Assembly: GCA_035327305.1 (NCBI GenBank)
Contig: DAOLDL010000109.1
Coordinates: 1-8,269 of the forward strand
DNA: 8,269 bases
Direction: 5' to 3'
Origin: CALMUP01 sp035327305
GTDB lineage: Bacteria > Verrucomicrobiota > Kiritimatiellia > CAIVKH01
The notes beneath the pieces are model-generated. The model was not told the DNA's origin. It worked only from the letters and a program-made list of their open reading frames with translations, and ran no database searches. The position numbers and the translations under genes are program-made. How positions within the stretch are numbered: position 1 is the first letter of the stretch; every line of letters begins with the position of its first letter. Below, piece by piece: positions 1 through 6,093 of this stretch.

Positions 1-10
1 CATCATGGAA

Positions 11-36
11 GGCTCGCGGTAGCTCGCCGTTCTACA
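11..36 (-). repeat. GTAG-headed imperfect palindrome (REP-like)
   Basis: On the minus strand, TGTAG (36-32) is followed by an imperfect stem, GGCGAGC (28-22), loop TACC, GCGAGCC (17-11). Outer and inner GC pairs form, with a tandem G-A/A-G mismatch between them. It begins only 4 bp past the sbtA stop codon. The head matches the elements near 4850-4917. It may be a REP-like repeat or a 3' mRNA structure. The REP reading is inference from the shared head and form. Confidence 0.4.
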
Positions 37-40
37 ATCA

Positions 41-1009
41 TTATCCCCAGAGTACGCCGACCAGCCACGTGTAAAATGGAATACCAAATGCAATGTTAAG
101 CGGGAACGTTACCGCCAGCGCCATGGAAACATAGAGTCCGGGATTGGCGTCCGGAATTGCGTGCCGCATGGCCGCCGGAACGGCAATATACGATGCGCTA
201 CCCGCGAGAATGCAAAACAAAATGGCATCTCCCTGGGGCATGCCGATCAGGTATGCAAGCAACAAGCCCAGCATTCCGTTAAACAACGAAAGGGTCAGCG
301 CGGATACAACGATTTTAAGTCCGGCCTTGCGGATTTCATCCAGTTGTCGTGCGGACATGATGCCGATTTCAAGGAGAAACAAGCAAAGCATTCCCTGGAA
401 CAAGTTGCCCGCAAATGGCGCCATGGCTTCCCAGCCCCGCGATCCGCTCAACATTCCGATCACCATGCTTCCCAACAAAAGGAACACCGACGAATTGGTC
501 AATGATTCCCTCACCAGTACGCGCTTTCGCACATCGGGCGCCTGATTGTTTCCATACTTTCGGGCAAGGATTACGCCCAGGATAATTGCCGGCGATTCCA
601 TGAGCGCCATGACCGCCACCATGTAGCCGCCGAATGGAACTTCCAGACGGATAAGAAATGTCATGGTCGTCAGAAAAGTCACCGCGCTGATGGAACCGTA
701 TGTTGCGGCTATGGCCGCCGCGTTGGGGACGCTGACCATTTTGCGAAAGAGAAAAAATGTGTAGATCGGAATGACCGTTGATATCAGCAAGCCGGCCAGT
801 ACTGCTTGAACCGCGGCCATGCTCATTCCGCTTTCCGCCAACTTCACGCCGCCTTTGAAGCCGATGGAAAGCAACAGGTAAAGTGAAAACAACTTGGTCA
901 GCGTTTTGGGTATTTCCAGGTCGGATCTGACGGCGACGGCCAGCATGCCCAGCGCGAAAAACAAAATCGGCGGTTGCAACAGGTTGTCTATAACCAGTTG
1001 AAAGTCCAT
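41..1009 (-). CDS. sbtA: SbtA-family sodium-dependent bicarbonate transporter
   Basis: This inner-membrane protein of 322 aa is hydrophobic through most of its length, with about ten apparent membrane segments in two halves separated by a charged cytosolic stretch (about residues 150-170, containing RKYGNN and RKRVLVRES). The motifs YGSISAVTF (104-112) and GSASYIAVPAAMR (270-282) are the paired motifs I recognise from the SbtA family (PF05982), which imports HCO3- with Na+. Cyanobacterial SbtA has about 370 aa, so this is a compact version. I chose the ATG at 1009 because AAGGAG lies 9 nt upstream; an in-frame ATG ten codons earlier (1039) has no such site and would start inside a hairpin. 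It lies 77 bp downstream of the DUF4914-like gene and is probably co-transcribed with it. The usual P-II-like partner SbtB is not seen in the window. The family call is strong; the substrate is inferred from the family. Confidence 0.87.
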   Translation of the reverse strand: MDFQLVIDNLLQPPILFFALGMLAVAVRSDLEIPKTLTKLFSLYLLLSIGFKGGVKLAESGMSMAAVQAVLAGLLISTVIPIYTFFLFRKMVSVPNAAAIAATYGSISAVTFLTTMTFLIRLEVPFGGYMVAVMALMESPAIILGVILARKYGNNQAPDVRKRVLVRESLTNSSVFLLLGSMVIGMLSGSRGWEAMAPFAGNLFQGMLCLFLLEIGIMSARQLDEIRKAGLKIVVSALTLSLFNGMLGLLLAYLIGMPQGDAILFCILAGSASYIAVPAAMRHAIPDANPGLYVSMALAVTFPLNIAFGIPFYTWLVGVLWG

Positions 1010-1018
1010 AACAATATT

Positions 1019-1024
1019 CTCCTT
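1019..1024 (-). promoter_or_regulatory. Shine-Dalgarno site of sbtA
   Basis: AAGGAG on the minus strand lies 9 nt before the ATG at 1009. It decides between that start and the upstream in-frame ATG at 1039. Confidence 0.8.
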
Positions 1025-1026
1025 AG

Positions 1027-1063
1027 ACCCATGCTCCACCGGTATTCCGAATGAAGCATGGGT
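1027..1063 (-). promoter_or_regulatory. Intercistronic hairpin before the sbtA ribosome-binding site
   Basis: ACCCATGCT and AGCATGGGT form a perfect 9-bp stem around a 19-nt loop, which itself contains a 3-bp CGG/CCG stem with a TATT loop. On the transcript the 3' arm ends two bases before the sbtA AAGGAG. There is no U-run, so this is not a classical terminator. Possible roles are mRNA processing, stabilisation of the sbtA message or control of translation initiation. The structure is seen; the function is inferred. Confidence 0.6.
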
Positions 1064-1086
1064 TCAAGGTTATTCGTCGCTGATAA

Positions 1087-2988
1087 TTACGAGGCCGATT
1101 CGTCGCTCTCGATGAACGGATGAGGAATCAGTTTTTCGTATTCCGCAACGTCCACGCCGGCGAGACAGCTTTCGATGATCTTCCGGCCAAGAGGATTGAG
1201 GTCTTTGTGCAGGAATTCCTCGAGTTGTTGATGGAAGAACTCGGTCAATTTGATTGCACCCAGGTCGTAGGCGTCGGGGCCGACTTCCTTCTGCGTTTCC
1301 ACCCGGAGCAAAATGCTGGGGAGCGTTTGACCTTCCACCGTGATACTGCGCAAGGCATATCCCAGCAATGGGCAACGGGCCGCGATTACCTGATCGTTTG
1401 AGAATTTGGCGCCGCCACGACGGGCCAGGTATTCACGGGCGATCCATTGCGGCATGAAACCGGTCTTCCATGCGCCGATGTGTTGATTCGGGCAAAGAAT
1501 ATACCGGACCTTCGGCGTGTCCACGATCTGTTGCAACAATAGATTCGCCTGATCGACCATACGTCCCGTGGCAAAGGGCCAGTAGGAACCCACGCCTTCC
1601 GAGCTCATGCCTTCCGTGGCGACAATACTGGGGTTGGCGTGACCGCGCGGAGCGACCAAGCGCCACAACCAGCCCAATGCCGGCGGAAGCAGGTGAAACA
1701 GCCCGATGATTCCGTAGGACGGTTTTTCTTTCGTGCAGGGCGGCGTACGCACGCCGAAACTGCGGATATCTACCGAAACCGGGCCATTGATGATACCCGG
1801 GACGGCTTTGCGGGGTATGATCACGCGGGGATTCGGGCATGGTTTGCCCGGTTCGTCCTGAATGTGATCCCAGATCAATGCCGTGCTATCAGGGTGTGCG
1901 TCGATGTTAAGGAACAGTAACGGCTCCTTGGGGTGAATCGTCATTTCCTCGAGATGTGGATCGATGCCGTAGTGCGTGATATGGTTGACGCGCACAAACC
2001 ACCCTTGTTCCGCGTCCATCAACGCGAGGCGTCCATCGCGTCGCGCCAACGATGGGTGGCACAGTGCCATGTCATCGGTAACCGGACGAAGGTCGCAGTT
2101 GCGGGGCATGACGATCGTGCGGCGTTCGCCGGTATCCACGTTGACGCCGAGTAAAAGACTTCCATCCTTTTCGCGGTGAACCTGTTCAAGCATTTCGCTC
2201 TTGCCGCCGCCGCTGGCGCCTTCGTGCATGATGGAAATCTTGTTTTCGTACGGCGTGATGACCTGAACCGTCGAGCAATGGGCGGTGACCCACTTCTCGC
2301 GTTCACCCAGGGAAAGCAGTACGCCGTAGATGCCTTTTTTTGCGCTTGGTCCGGGGTACAGGTTGTAGCTGAAAAGCTCGTGGCGTTTTTCACGACGGTT
2401 GTGCACGACCATTTGCTTGCCGTCAAAATGTGTGTGACGGAAAACCGGCGCGACATAAATCACGGCTTTGGGATCGAAGTTGTCCGGAACCTGATCGGAG
2501 TCCAGAATGCCTTGCAGTAAAGCCAGTCCGAGCGCAAAGAACCCGGCGTTTGAAGGAGCGACCACAAGGGCGTCCGCGCCCTTTCCGGGAGCGCCTGCGA
2601 AAAACGGGAACAGCGCCAATTCCTGGGTCTTGAGCCAATCGAACGTTTCCTTGCGAAGCGTGGAAAAATCCTTGCCGAATTGTTCGTTGTAACGGGGTTT
2701 GTCCGTGGGCTGGTCGTCGGCAATGACCATGCAATCTGGATCGCGCCGGCGCATATAAGGTTCGGTGTAGTTGGCCGCTATGCCGTTTTTGACCTGGCAA
2801 ACCGTGGCTTCAACCACACGACCCTTGCCGGGCACGTCGTATGCGACTTCATGGACGCCGTTCACGGCATCGCGTATCGCGAGATTATACAAGTCGATTT
2901 TGTTGCGGGCCACGATATAACCCGGGCAGGCGGCCAGCACTTCCTTCAGATCGCCAGGTATTTCGAAGTCTATATTTTCCAATTTCAT
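1087..2988 (-). CDS. DUF4914-like protein with PEPCK-type P-loop
   Basis: This is a soluble protein of 633 aa with no signal peptide or membrane segment. I recognise it as most like the DUF4914 family (about 630 aa), whose function is unknown. The clearest motif is HEGASGGGKSEM at 255-266: residues 257-264 fit GxxxxGKS and resemble the kinase-1 loop of ATP-dependent PEP carboxykinase (GxSGxGKT). The stretch before it, a beta strand followed by the loop, also suits a PEPCK-like nucleoside-triphosphate site. Other notable stretches are RHTHFDG (184-190), LNIDAHPDS and VDIRSFGVRTPP in the middle. I placed the start at the ATG at 2988 because GGAGAAGGA lies 9 nt upstream; a TTG at 3018 would place that site inside the coding region. 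The gene lies upstream of sbtA in the same orientation. The enzyme activity is not known; a nucleotide-dependent carboxylase, decarboxylase or kinase is conjecture. Confidence 0.8.
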   Translation of the reverse strand: MKLENIDFEIPGDLKEVLAACPGYIVARNKIDLYNLAIRDAVNGVHEVAYDVPGKGRVVEATVCQVKNGIAANYTEPYMRRRDPDCMVIADDQPTDKPRYNEQFGKDFSTLRKETFDWLKTQELALFPFFAGAPGKGADALVVAPSNAGFFALGLALLQGILDSDQVPDNFDPKAVIYVAPVFRHTHFDGKQMVVHNRREKRHELFSYNLYPGPSAKKGIYGVLLSLGEREKWVTAHCSTVQVITPYENKISIMHEGASGGGKSEMLEQVHREKDGSLLLGVNVDTGERRTIVMPRNCDLRPVTDDMALCHPSLARRDGRLALMDAEQGWFVRVNHITHYGIDPHLEEMTIHPKEPLLFLNIDAHPDSTALIWDHIQDEPGKPCPNPRVIIPRKAVPGIINGPVSVDIRSFGVRTPPCTKEKPSYGIIGLFHLLPPALGWLWRLVAPRGHANPSIVATEGMSSEGVGSYWPFATGRMVDQANLLLQQIVDTPKVRYILCPNQHIGAWKTGFMPQWIAREYLARRGGAKFSNDQVIAARCPLLGYALRSITVEGQTLPSILLRVETQKEVGPDAYDLGAIKLTEFFHQQLEEFLHKDLNPLGRKIIESCLAGVDVAEYEKLIPHPFIESDESAS

Positions 2989-2997
2989 GTTCCGTTT

Positions 2998-3006
2998 TCC
3001 TTCTCC
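2998..3006 (-). promoter_or_regulatory. Shine-Dalgarno site of the DUF4914-like gene
   Basis: GGAGAAGGA on the minus strand lies 9 nt before the ATG at 2988 and excludes the in-frame TTG at 3018 as the start. Confidence 0.75.
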
Positions 3007-3019
3007 CTTTTCGGGCAAT

Positions 3020-3059
3020 AAAAAAGCCGAATAACTCCCAGATTGGAATCATTCAGCTT
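3020..3059 (-). terminator. Intrinsic terminator or attenuator, minus strand
   Basis: On the minus strand AAGCTGAAT (3059-3051) pairs with ATTCGGCTT (3032-3024) over 9 bp with one G-U wobble and an 18-nt loop. The base of the stem runs straight into six T's (3025-3020). It ends transcripts from the mpsC-like gene or, if the promoter at 3164-3192 is real, lies inside the leader of the DUF4914-like gene, 32 nt before its start codon, where it would act as an attenuator. Confidence 0.65.
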
Positions 3060-3063
3060 CACT

Positions 3064-3093
3064 TTCCCGTTGCTCCAGATGGCTCAACGAAAA
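3064..3093 (-). promoter_or_regulatory. Leader stem-loop upstream of the terminator hairpin
   Basis: On the minus strand TTTTCGTTG (3093-3085) pairs with CAACGGGAA (3072-3064): 9 pairs, two of them G-U, around a 12-nt loop in which CC and GG can also pair. It stands 4 nt before the terminator stem. The segment CAACG could instead pair with a second CGTTG at 3120-3116, so two folds are possible. No known riboswitch class is recognised. Confidence 0.45.
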
Positions 3094-3120
3094 CTTGTAT
3101 GCGTTATATTTTCATCAACG

Positions 3121-3149
3121 ATCCTGTGTGCAATAAACACACCTGATCA
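3121..3149 (-). repeat. Imperfect inverted repeat in the leader region
   Basis: On the minus strand GATCAGGTGTG and CACACAGGATC flank TTTATTG. The ends (GATC) and inner arms (GTGTG/CACAC) match, with two mismatched positions between them. It may be a regulator site or an RNA hairpin. The spacing is 1 bp too short for a CRP-type TGTG-N8-CACA site. Confidence 0.4.
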
Positions 3150-3163
3150 TTAACTTGAGAGCG

Positions 3164-3192
3164 ACTCTAATGGCGACGGATTATCGAGTCAA
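3164..3192 (-). promoter_or_regulatory. Candidate sigma-70-type promoter for the DUF4914-like gene and sbtA
   Basis: On the minus strand TTGACT (3192-3187) is followed after 17 bp by TAGAGT (3169-3164). The -35 box matches five of six consensus bases and the -10 box four of six. The same ten bases, CCATTAGAGT, form the -10 region of the candidate promoter of the LpxC-like gene at 3672-3700. It sits at the stop codon of the mpsC-like gene and would give a leader of about 170 nt. Confidence 0.45.
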
Positions 3193-3566
3193 GCTTGATC
3201 GGAAAACTTTCGTTCCAGTGTAAACAGGATGAATCGTTCGCTGGCTTTGACGCTGATGTCGGTGTGCATGCTGATCACATTAATCTTCAACTCTTTCTCA
3301 ATCAGCGTTTTAAGCATGGGTTTTGCTTTTTCCAGAAGTTCGGTCCGGCTTTGTTTGACGAGGTCGCGGCCCCGCCCGGTTGGATCCGCGGAAGCCAGGT
3401 GAGCCTCGGCCCGTGTGATGATGCCTTTCATGCGGATCAGCACCATGTCTTCCAGCAGGTAGGTGCGCGCTTCGGTGGGGCCGCGCCCCATGAATTCGCG
3501 CTCGAATTTGATCATGGCCTCGGTGATTTTGGTTTCAAGCTCTCCACGCCGGTTGTTCATGGACAT
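3189..3566 (-). CDS. MpsC/DUF2294-family protein
   Basis: This is a small cytosolic protein of 125 aa without membrane segments. It fits the DUF2294 family (PF10057, MpsC-like): the N-terminal ELETKITEAMIKFEREFMGRGP, followed by ARTYLLEDMVLIRMKG and a C-terminal basic and aliphatic part with ISMHTDISV. In Staphylococcus aureus mpsC is the third gene of mpsABC; MpsAB is a bicarbonate/CO2 uptake system, but the job of MpsC is unclear. No MpsA or MpsB is in the window. The start is uncertain: ATGs at 3593, 3566 and 3560 all lack a clear Shine-Dalgarno site. I chose 3566 because family members usually begin only a few residues before the conserved GELE-type segment; the longest form would have 134 aa. 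It lies upstream of the DUF4914-like gene in the same direction, with a terminator-like hairpin between them. Confidence 0.8.
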   Translation of the reverse strand: MSMNNRRGELETKITEAMIKFEREFMGRGPTEARTYLLEDMVLIRMKGIITRAEAHLASADPTGRGRDLVKQSRTELLEKAKPMLKTLIEKELKINVISMHTDISVKASERFILFTLERKFSDQA

Positions 3567-3628
3567 TTTAGTAACAAGTTGAAGGCCACTCATTCAATGT
3601 AAAACAGCAGAGTGCCGGCAATTCATTC

Positions 3629-3653
3629 CCGGAAGCTTTCCGGTCATTTTTTT
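3629..3653 (+). terminator. Terminator-like hairpin, plus strand
   Basis: CCGGAA (3629-3634) and TTCCGG (3638-3643) form a perfect 6-bp stem with a GCT loop, followed after TCA by seven T's (3647-3653). No plus-strand gene lies upstream within the window, so it may block antisense transcription from the mpsC-like region before the promoter of the LpxC-like gene. The stem is short and the T-run is offset by 3 nt. Confidence 0.45.
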
Positions 3654-3671
3654 CACGACCCGCCTTCGCGG

Positions 3672-3700
3672 TTGGCATGAGCGGGCAAATCCATTAGAGT
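3672..3700 (+). promoter_or_regulatory. Candidate promoter of the LpxC-like gene
   Basis: TTGGCA (3672-3677), a 17-bp spacer and TAGAGT (3695-3700). Transcription would start near 3707, giving a leader of only about 9 nt before the ATG at 3716, which would explain the lack of a Shine-Dalgarno site. The -10 region CCATTAGAGT is identical to that of the minus-strand promoter at 3164-3192. Confidence 0.4.
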
Positions 3701-3715
3701 GCCTGCCAGTAAATT

Positions 3716-4747
3716 ATGACCACAGAACTTTTTGGAACTATGTTGGCGGGTTCAGTTGATGATGTTCGACCGGCCCGGGATGCATTTGATCGTCAGGCTG
3801 TTGATTGGGACTTGATGGACAGCGGCGTGGATTTTGCTCCGAAACTGCAATCTACCATAGCCGCGCCCGTATCATTGGCTGGCCCCGGCACTTTTACGGG
3901 AAAGGCCACCCGCCGCCTCACGTTTGAGCCAACCGACCTGGAAGGTTGGTGGTTTGTACGGGATGATCATCCGGATTGTCTTCCGGTTAAAGTTTCCATC
4001 CGCAACGTATGGACCACCGGTGATATTGTCAGCAATATCGTGTTGCGCAGTGGACCTCCGCAAAATTATATCCGCATGGTTGAACACATTGTCGCACTGA
4101 AATGCGGAATGCCCATCGACAATGTCATGATCCGGGTGCAGTCCGGCGATCCTCCGCTGTTTAATCGCGGAAGTCTGGATCTGGTGGAAAGCCTGGAAAA
4201 TGCCGGCTTGCAGACAAGCAATCGCCCGGTACGCTATTTCACGGTGAAGGAAAAAGTCACGGTTGCTTCACCAAATGGAAGCTTCCTGACCTTTCATCCG
4301 TGCGAGTCTTCTATTCCGCGCCTGACGATTGATTGCGCCATTGATTTTCCCACGGCGATTGGAAAACAACGCATCAAGTTTGTACTGAATCCCGGACATT
4401 TCAAATACGGTTCGGAAGCGCGTACGAATACCTCGTTCATCAAGATGCTTTACTGCCGGACCATCGGCAAGTTGTTCGCGGATGTGCGGAAGCTCGGTTA
4501 CACAAAGGACAATATTCTGATTGCCAGCAAGTGGGGCTATGTAAACGAGGCTAAACTGATACACGGCAAAAAATCGCTCGAAGCGGTGTGGCATCGCGCC
4601 ACGCTGGATCTTTTGGCCGCGATAGCGTTGCTGGAGGAGGGTCGTTTCTGCGGCCACATTGAATCGTTCCGTGCCGGTCACCACCTTGATTGCCTCGCCA
4701 TGCGGCTTTTGTACAAGCATGGAATGCTGAAAGAGCTTGCCACTTAA
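3716..4747 (+). CDS. Divergent LpxC-family protein (UDP-3-O-acyl-GlcNAc deacetylase homologue)
   Basis: This protein of 343 aa resembles LpxC, the zinc deacetylase that commits to lipid A synthesis (E. coli LpxC has 305 aa). LpxC-like features in order: GPGTFTGK (56-63) for GVGLHTGK; MVEHIVALKCGMPIDN (121-136) for the TVEH...GLGIDN motif with its Zn-ligand His; FNRGSLDL for the DGSA segment; EAVWHRATLD (289-298) for the EFVRHKMLD helix; RAGHHL (319-324) for KSGHAL with the catalytic His. Oddities: the His of GLHTG is Phe60; H293 and D298 are five residues apart instead of four; the Asp corresponding to E. coli D246 is Ala. A 45-50 residue N-terminal extension precedes the LpxC domain. It may be a paralogue with altered or lost activity. 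No clear ribosome-binding site is seen; later Met codons (3739, 3815) could be the true start. It is convergent with lpxB. Confidence 0.75.
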   Translation: MTTELFGTMLAGSVDDVRPARDAFDRQAVDWDLMDSGVDFAPKLQSTIAAPVSLAGPGTFTGKATRRLTFEPTDLEGWWFVRDDHPDCLPVKVSIRNVWTTGDIVSNIVLRSGPPQNYIRMVEHIVALKCGMPIDNVMIRVQSGDPPLFNRGSLDLVESLENAGLQTSNRPVRYFTVKEKVTVASPNGSFLTFHPCESSIPRLTIDCAIDFPTAIGKQRIKFVLNPGHFKYGSEARTNTSFIKMLYCRTIGKLFADVRKLGYTKDNILIASKWGYVNEAKLIHGKKSLEAVWHRATLDLLAAIALLEEGRFCGHIESFRAGHHLDCLAMRLLYKHGMLKELAT

Positions 4748-4800
4748 TCGCGGCGCCATTGAAACCGGTCGCCTTCGATACCGATGGCGGTAAGCAACAA

Positions 4801-4825
4801 TGTAACACAGACATTCTTGTCTGTG
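4801..4825 (+). repeat. Perfect 8-bp palindromic hairpin
   Basis: CACAGACA (4806-4813), loop TTCT, TGTCTGTG (4818-4825), preceded by TGTAA (4801-4805). It has no T-run, so it is a poor intrinsic terminator, although it lies 58 bp past the stop of the LpxC-like gene. Its TGTA head plus palindrome recalls the GTAG-headed elements just downstream. Confidence 0.5.
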
Positions 4826-4849
4826 GCCTTCCGGCAAACGTGAAGAATT

Positions 4850-4917
4850 GCGCCCAACTGGGGCGCGACTACATTTTGCGCTGAATCGGGTGGTGTAGTA
4901 GCCGCTCCGTGAGCGGC
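4850..4917. repeat. Inverted pair of GTAG-headed palindromes (REPIN-like)
   Basis: The left element, read on the minus strand, is TGTAGTC (4873-4867) then GCGCCC, loop CAGTT, GGGCGC (to 4850). The right element, on the plus strand, is TGTAGTA (4894-4900) then GCCGCTC, loop CGT, GAGCGGC (to 4917). The heads face each other across 20 bp, and ACTACA/TGTAGT can pair. REP elements mobilised by RAYT transposases typically show a 5' GTAG followed by a palindrome, often in inverted pairs. No transposase is in the window; the REP assignment is inference. Confidence 0.5.
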
Positions 4918-4941
4918 AGGCGATGGCGGCTTACTGAAGTG

Positions 4942-6093
4942 TTAAAACACCGAACCCAAAACCGCCGCCACGTTTTTCGCCGCGCCGCCATCACCAAGCG
5001 ATGCTTTTACGTTGCGGATTCCTTCCACCATCTCGGTACGGGCTTGTGTATCATTAATCAACGGTGTGATTTCACGAACCAGGTTTTCCGGCGTGACATC
5101 GTTCTGAATCAGTTCGGGGCACAGGGATTTTCCGGCCAGCAAATTCACCATACCGAGGTGGGGCACGCGGACCAGTTGTTTGCCGATCGCATGCGTCAGC
5201 CATGCCGTTTTGTATACAACGACCATCGGGCATTCCATCAAGGCGGTTTCCAGCGTCGCGGTTCCCGATGTCACCCAGGCCGCTTTTGCCTGGCGCAATA
5301 CATGGCGGGTTTGTCCATGGACAATTTCAAGACGCGACGGTTTTTCCGGGTTGCGGTCCAGTATTTCGCGGGCCAGCGATTCCATTTCCCGCGATGCCGC
5401 GGGCAAAATAAAACCGACATCCGTATGTTGTTTTTCGAGCAAAACTGCGGCGGAAAGCATTGCCGGTAAAATGCGTTCCAGCTCCTGCCGGCGACTGCCC
5501 GGCAACATGGCGATGCGAAGTTCACCCGGCCAGGGGAGCGGAATATCCTGACCGTTGAAGATTCGTTGCGCCTCTTCGATCAGCGGGTGGCCGACAAACC
5601 GAACATCGAGTCCGGTGCCGGAAAAAATAGCAACTTCAAAGGGAAATATGACCAACAGGTGATCAATGATGCGAGCCATTTTGGGGATACGCGAGCGATG
5701 CCAGGCCCAAACCTGCGGACATACATAATACACCACAACCACGCCGCGCTTTTTTAATTCCGCAGCCAGGCGCAAATTAAAGCCGGGATAATCGATCAAC
5801 AACGCCGCCGCGGGTTTTCGTCGATCCACTTCATCAAGAATGTGTCGAAAGACTTTCCTGAAGAAACCATATCTCTTAAGGACCTCCACGAGGCCGAGCA
5901 CGGACATATCCCGGGTGTGCTGGAGTAATTCGACACCGCATTCATTCAAGCGGTCCCCGCCGATGCCCCACACATCAAGGCCTGGTCGCAGTCGGTGAAG
6001 TTCTTCAATGACATGCGCGGCGTGCATATCGCCGGATACTTCACCCGCAATGACCAAAAGATTGGGTGGAGTCGATTGATGCGCCTGATTCAT
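4942..6093 (-). CDS. lpxB: Lipid-A-disaccharide synthase LpxB
   Basis: This 383-aa glycosyltransferase (GT19; E. coli LpxB has 382 aa) joins UDP-2,3-diacylglucosamine and lipid X to the lipid A disaccharide at the inner face of the cytoplasmic membrane. It has the full set of family motifs: GEVSGD (17-22), DYPGFNLRLA (101-110, with the conserved Asp), CPQVWAW (125-131), FPFE (150-153), FVGHPL (166-171), LPGSRRQE (197-204), SGTATLE (276-282) and MVNLLAG with PELIQ (315-330). Nothing appears truncated. Its ATG overlaps the TGA of the dehydrogenase gene (ATGA) and no strong Shine-Dalgarno site is seen, so translation is probably coupled. It is the last gene of the lpxI operon and convergent with the LpxC-like gene; no clear intrinsic terminator follows. 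Confidence 0.97.
   Translation of the reverse strand: MNQAHQSTPPNLLVIAGEVSGDMHAAHVIEELHRLRPGLDVWGIGGDRLNECGVELLQHTRDMSVLGLVEVLKRYGFFRKVFRHILDEVDRRKPAAALLIDYPGFNLRLAAELKKRGVVVVYYVCPQVWAWHRSRIPKMARIIDHLLVIFPFEVAIFSGTGLDVRFVGHPLIEEAQRIFNGQDIPLPWPGELRIAMLPGSRRQELERILPAMLSAAVLLEKQHTDVGFILPAASREMESLAREILDRNPEKPSRLEIVHGQTRHVLRQAKAAWVTSGTATLETALMECPMVVVYKTAWLTHAIGKQLVRVPHLGMVNLLAGKSLCPELIQNDVTPENLVREITPLINDTQARTEMVEGIRNVKASLGDGGAAKNVAAVLGSVF

Noticed and set aside
1..6. Start codons of a next minus-strand gene (two ATGs at the edge)
   Set aside because: No ribosome-binding site precedes them and no coding sequence is left in the window to judge.
2989..3094. Cobalamin-riboswitch-like sequence (CAACGGGAAAGTGAA)
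   Set aside because: A faint likeness to the GGGAA...GTGAA core is present, but the B12 box and the other conserved segments are missing.
3130..3149. CRP- or FNR-type operator in the DUF4914 leader
   Set aside because: TGTG and CACA are separated by 7 instead of 8 bases, and the flanks do not fit either consensus.
4748..4941. Intrinsic terminator for the convergent LpxC-like and lpxB genes
   Set aside because: Several hairpins are present, but none is followed by a T-run on either strand.
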